A stretch of DNA of 16,677 bases, from assembly GCA_030615145.1 (NCBI GenBank), contig JAUWZT010000049.1, forward strand, positions 1 through 16,677. Direction: 5' to 3'. Origin of the DNA: Promethearchaeota archaeon (GTDB lineage: Archaea; Asgardarchaeota; Lokiarchaeia; Sigyniarchaeales; SOKP01). Under the pieces are notes generated by a model. That model ran no database searches. It saw only the letters and a program-made list of their open reading frames with translations, and was not told the origin of the DNA. The translations under genes and the position numbers were made by a program. Below, piece after piece: positions 14,524-16,677 of this stretch. Position 1 is the stretch's first letter. Every line of letters starts with the position of its first letter.

Positions 14524-14602
14524 AAAAATACAGATATAAATTATTTTATGAGACCAACTATTGATTTTTATAGTTAACCAAGACTAATAAAAAAAACTAT
14601 AC

Positions 14603-15307
14603 CTATAAGATTGGAAATACAGAAACTCCTAAAACCGATAGCACCATAACCGCTACATTAAAAAGTATAATTATTAGGAGCATAATGTAATAAATTGTGT
14701 TCTTTCTGCTTTTGGTTGGCTTAACAATAAGCGCAGTACCTTGTTTAGCTAAAGCAAGTGGAAATAATCCCGCAAAAGTGCCTAAAGAGAAGTAAAATAC
14801 TACCAATAGACCTTCTATGAATCCATATCCAAGAGATAATTGAAAAGCTTGAGAATATATAATTAATTCAAATATACAAGGAGCAAATCCTGCTATAATT
14901 CCAAAAACATAAGGAGTTTTCTTTAATTCCAAATCTAAATTTGGAATGTCCTTGAAATATGTAGAATGAGGCAAATAATCCCGTCTTGTAACGAACACAA
15001 AAAGAAATATCCCCACAAACATAGATGTGAACGCTCCAAAAAAATTAATAACTACAGGGTCGGGAGTAAAACCGGGTATAATAAATCTTGGTACTTGAGT
15101 TATAAAAACCGTTAATGACGCTATAATCATATTGGAAGTAATTAATCCCAATCCATAGAGCATTAAAATGTACATACTCTTTTTTGGCGTTTTTGCTATT
15201 CCAAACGACCAAAAAAAGAAAATAGCTTTATCTTCACAAGGAATTAGAGTGTGAAACACCCCTAAAAAAAATGCTGGCATTAAAATAATAAAATATTCTT
15301 GAACCAT
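14603..15307 (-). CDS. Six-helix LysE-superfamily membrane protein (NicO/UreH/CcdA-like)
   Basis: The 234-residue protein has about six membrane segments (near 5-24, 45-70, 88-106, 132-152, 160-183 and 205-230) in two pseudo-symmetric halves. Each half carries a Pro-Cys in a helix: 'FHTLIPCEDKAI' (Cys24) and 'GFAPCIFELI' (Cys144). Paired PC motifs are typical of CcdA/DsbD thiol-disulphide electron carriers. However, the first motif also fits the His-x-Leu-x-Pro-x-Asp/His pattern of NicO/UreH nickel-cobalt transporters. The choice between thiol carrier and metal exporter is open. It starts at ATG 15307, downstream of a TATA-like inverted repeat at 15338-15355, and ends in TAG. The glycosyltransferase gene upstream on the same strand ends 87 nt away, so the two may be separate units. 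Confidence 0.7.
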   Translation of the reverse strand: MVQEYFIILMPAFFLGVFHTLIPCEDKAIFFFWSFGIAKTPKKSMYILMLYGLGLITSNMIIASLTVFITQVPRFIIPGFTPDPVVINFFGAFTSMFVGIFLFVFVTRRDYLPHSTYFKDIPNLDLELKKTPYVFGIIAGFAPCIFELIIYSQAFQLSLGYGFIEGLLVVFYFSLGTFAGLFPLALAKQGTALIVKPTKSRKNTIYYIMLLIIILFNVAVMVLSVLGVSVFPIL

Positions 15308-15337
15308 TTTTACGGTAAAGTGCCCTCTGGATTCGGT

Positions 15338-15355
15338 TAATATTATTTAATATTA
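15338..15355 (-). promoter_or_regulatory. TATA-like inverted repeat upstream of the six-helix membrane protein
   Basis: TAATATT (15338-15344) and AATATTA (15349-15355) are perfect inverted copies around ATTT. On the minus strand this gives a TATTAAATAA-type TATA box about 30-45 nt before the ATG at 15307. Confidence 0.4.
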
Positions 15356-15394
15356 CAAGTAAAATTTAGAATTGAAATTATTTAAGCTTTTACT

Positions 15395-16677
15395 TTATTG
15401 TTTTTCATCTTTTTCCTTTTTTAAGGAATATTGGCTAATCCCCATAAAAATAAGAATTAAAAATATTGTTGAAGCGAAATTAAATGGAAAAAACAGCTTT
15501 GTTAACCAAAATATTCCCATAAAAGCCAAATCAAAGAAGTTTAAAAAGAAAAAACTAGGTTTAATATATTTTCTGGTTATTTCTGAGTTTCTTGGCAAAT
15601 TAAACAATATAACAACTAAAAGTGGAGTTAAATTGAGAAGATGATGGTCCCATGAGTCAAAGTAAGCAAGGAACATAATTAAAATACCGAATGTGTATCC
15701 ATAAATTAAACTATTTCGATAAAATCTTCTAAATACATAGAGAATAAAACTTATACTTCCTAAAATGAGCAAAACGCTTAAAAAAATAGGTAAAACGCTT
15801 AAGTCGGTAGCGGGAACCCCAATATATAAGAAGAAATTCGATATGAGTTTTGTAATACTAAAAGAATGGTTTAAAAGCACTGTTTCAGAGCCTGTAAAAT
15901 TTGTTTCTAAAAACCCATTTAACAAACCCGGGTAAATTAAAAACACGATAATGTTTAAAGACAAAGGCAATATAACGCCTATTAATCTTAAAAAGCTTCT
16001 ATTAAAATCAAGTTTTAATTTTTTATTACTATAATCGTAATTGAGCATAATTAAGAAGGGAATCATGAATATAGTTGTTGGCTTAATTATAATACTTATT
16101 CCTAATAAGAAACTTGCGATAAATTGCCATTTGATATCCTTATATTTAAGAAAAATAAACAGAGATAATAAAATAAGTAGAGTAATATATAAATTAATTT
16201 GACCTAATATGTAATTAAATACCTGCGGTAATCCAATAAGGTAAAGAAAAATATACAGCATTACTCTATTTTCTTCTTTTTCGTGATCTTCTCTTCTAAT
16301 TAAGAGTATTAATTTATAAAGAATTATAGAGATCAAAACATTTAAAATTAAATTGATTAGATTAAAAACAATAAATCCTAATTCAAAACCCATTAGATAA
16401 AAAGGAACAAAGAGTAGGGCAGAAAGAGGGAAATACCTAAAAGGCCAAATGTCGGCATAATTTGCAGGATTATAAAGGTTAGCAGGGTCGTTAACAAAAA
16501 TCTCTCCAACTCTATAATATACATAGAAATCACTTTGCTCTCTGAATACGAACCATGTCATAAGTATTGAAAATATAAAATAAAACATATGAAGAAATAT
16601 ACTATATCTGAAGAATTTAAATTTCCATAGTTCTACAGAACGATTCTTAACTTGAGTAAAACATGCTTTAAAATCCA
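15395..16677 (-). CDS. GT87 (DUF2029)-type polyprenyl-phosphate-dependent membrane glycosyltransferase, 5' end cut by window edge
   Basis: This is a hydrophobic protein with about ten membrane segments. The family signature is present at the first extracytoplasmic loop: 'SDFYVYYRVGEIF' with the catalytic-type Asp (residue 20 counting from the ATG at 16588), then 'ANLYN', 'FRYFPLSALLFVPF', and 'GQINLYITLL' at 129-138 followed by 'IIKPTTIFMIPF'. Such enzymes use a lipid-linked sugar to glycosylate lipids or glycans outside the membrane; the sugar is unknown. I extend the gene beyond the ATG at 16588. The frame stays open for 29 more codons to the window edge with no ATG, there is no Shine-Dalgarno before 16588, and that ATG falls inside the first membrane helix. 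The true start therefore lies outside. It ends at TAA. Confidence 0.82.
   Translation of the reverse strand, partial: DFKACFTQVKNRSVELWKFKFFRYSIFLHMFYFIFSILMTWFVFREQSDFYVYYRVGEIFVNDPANLYNPANYADIWPFRYFPLSALLFVPFYLMGFELGFIVFNLINLILNVLISIILYKLILLIRREDHEKEENRVMLYIFLYLIGLPQVFNYILGQINLYITLLILLSLFIFLKYKDIKWQFIASFLLGISIIIKPTTIFMIPFLIMLNYDYSNKKLKLDFNRSFLRLIGVILPLSLNIIVFLIYPGLLNGFLETNFTGSETVLLNHSFSITKLISNFFLYIGVPATDLSVLPIFLSVLLILGSISFILYVFRRFYRNSLIYGYTFGILIMFLAYFDSWDHHLLNLTPLLVVILFNLPRNSEITRKYIKPSFFFLNFFDLAFMGIFWLTKLFFPFNFASTIFLILIFMGISQYSLKKEKDEKQ

Noticed and set aside
16586..16588. ATG at 16588 as the start of the GT87-type gene
   Set aside because: There is no Shine-Dalgarno, it lies inside the first membrane helix, and the frame is open to the window edge.

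Overview
The window is AT-rich DNA from an archaeon, most likely an Asgard (Lokiarchaeia-type) genome. The evidence is a full-length archaeal termination nuclease aCPSF1/FttA, an archaeal-type elongation factor 2 paralogue, a tRNA-Gln without encoded CCA, TATA-like boxes 25-35 nt upstream of genes, and several eukaryote-flavoured proteins: a Par14-like parvulin and a large zinc-finger / tandem winged-helix protein with an ear-like C-terminal half. The lineage is inferred from gene content; no marker here fixes it to a class.

Layout. 1-983 (minus): 5' part of a multi-PAS sensory protein that runs off the left edge. 1226-3415 (minus): an EF-2 paralogue covering all domains but cut by one in-frame TAG at codon 160, where archaeal EF-2 usually has lysine; it also lacks the diphthamide histidine. 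3508-3610: a 103-nt inverted-repeat element in the gap before purN (3629-4258, minus). 4674-6584 (plus): aCPSF1, followed by an SRPBCC protein (6711-7145), a NapH-like membrane Fe-S protein (7263-8213) and a dGTPase-like HD hydrolase (8259-9470). 9572-9717: a 146-bp element with perfect 11-bp terminal inverted repeats. 9821-9893: tRNA-Gln(CUG) with C instead of U at position 33. 9902-11401 (minus): a likely two-gene operon, a ferredoxin-domain protein with a CCCCGCCC cluster followed by the parvulin. 11588-12013 (minus): a NikR-like ribbon-helix-helix protein with the nickel site degraded. 12100-14469 (minus): the large zinc-finger/winged-helix/ear-like protein. 14603-15307 (minus): a six-helix LysE/NicO/CcdA-type membrane protein. 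15395 to the right edge (minus): a GT87-type membrane glycosyltransferase whose start lies outside the window.

The genes form no single pathway: translation, RNA 3'-end formation, purine synthesis and nucleotide turnover stand beside redox and membrane proteins. The points most worth following are the amber-interrupted, diphthamide-less EF-2 paralogue, the composite 789-residue protein, the odd tRNA-Gln, and two structured intergenic elements. TAG ends five genes here at plausible C-termini (EF-2 itself, NapH-like, parvulin, NikR-like and LysE/CcdA-like), so TAG is an ordinary stop in this genome. This argues against, but does not exclude, a special reading of the internal EF-2 TAG.
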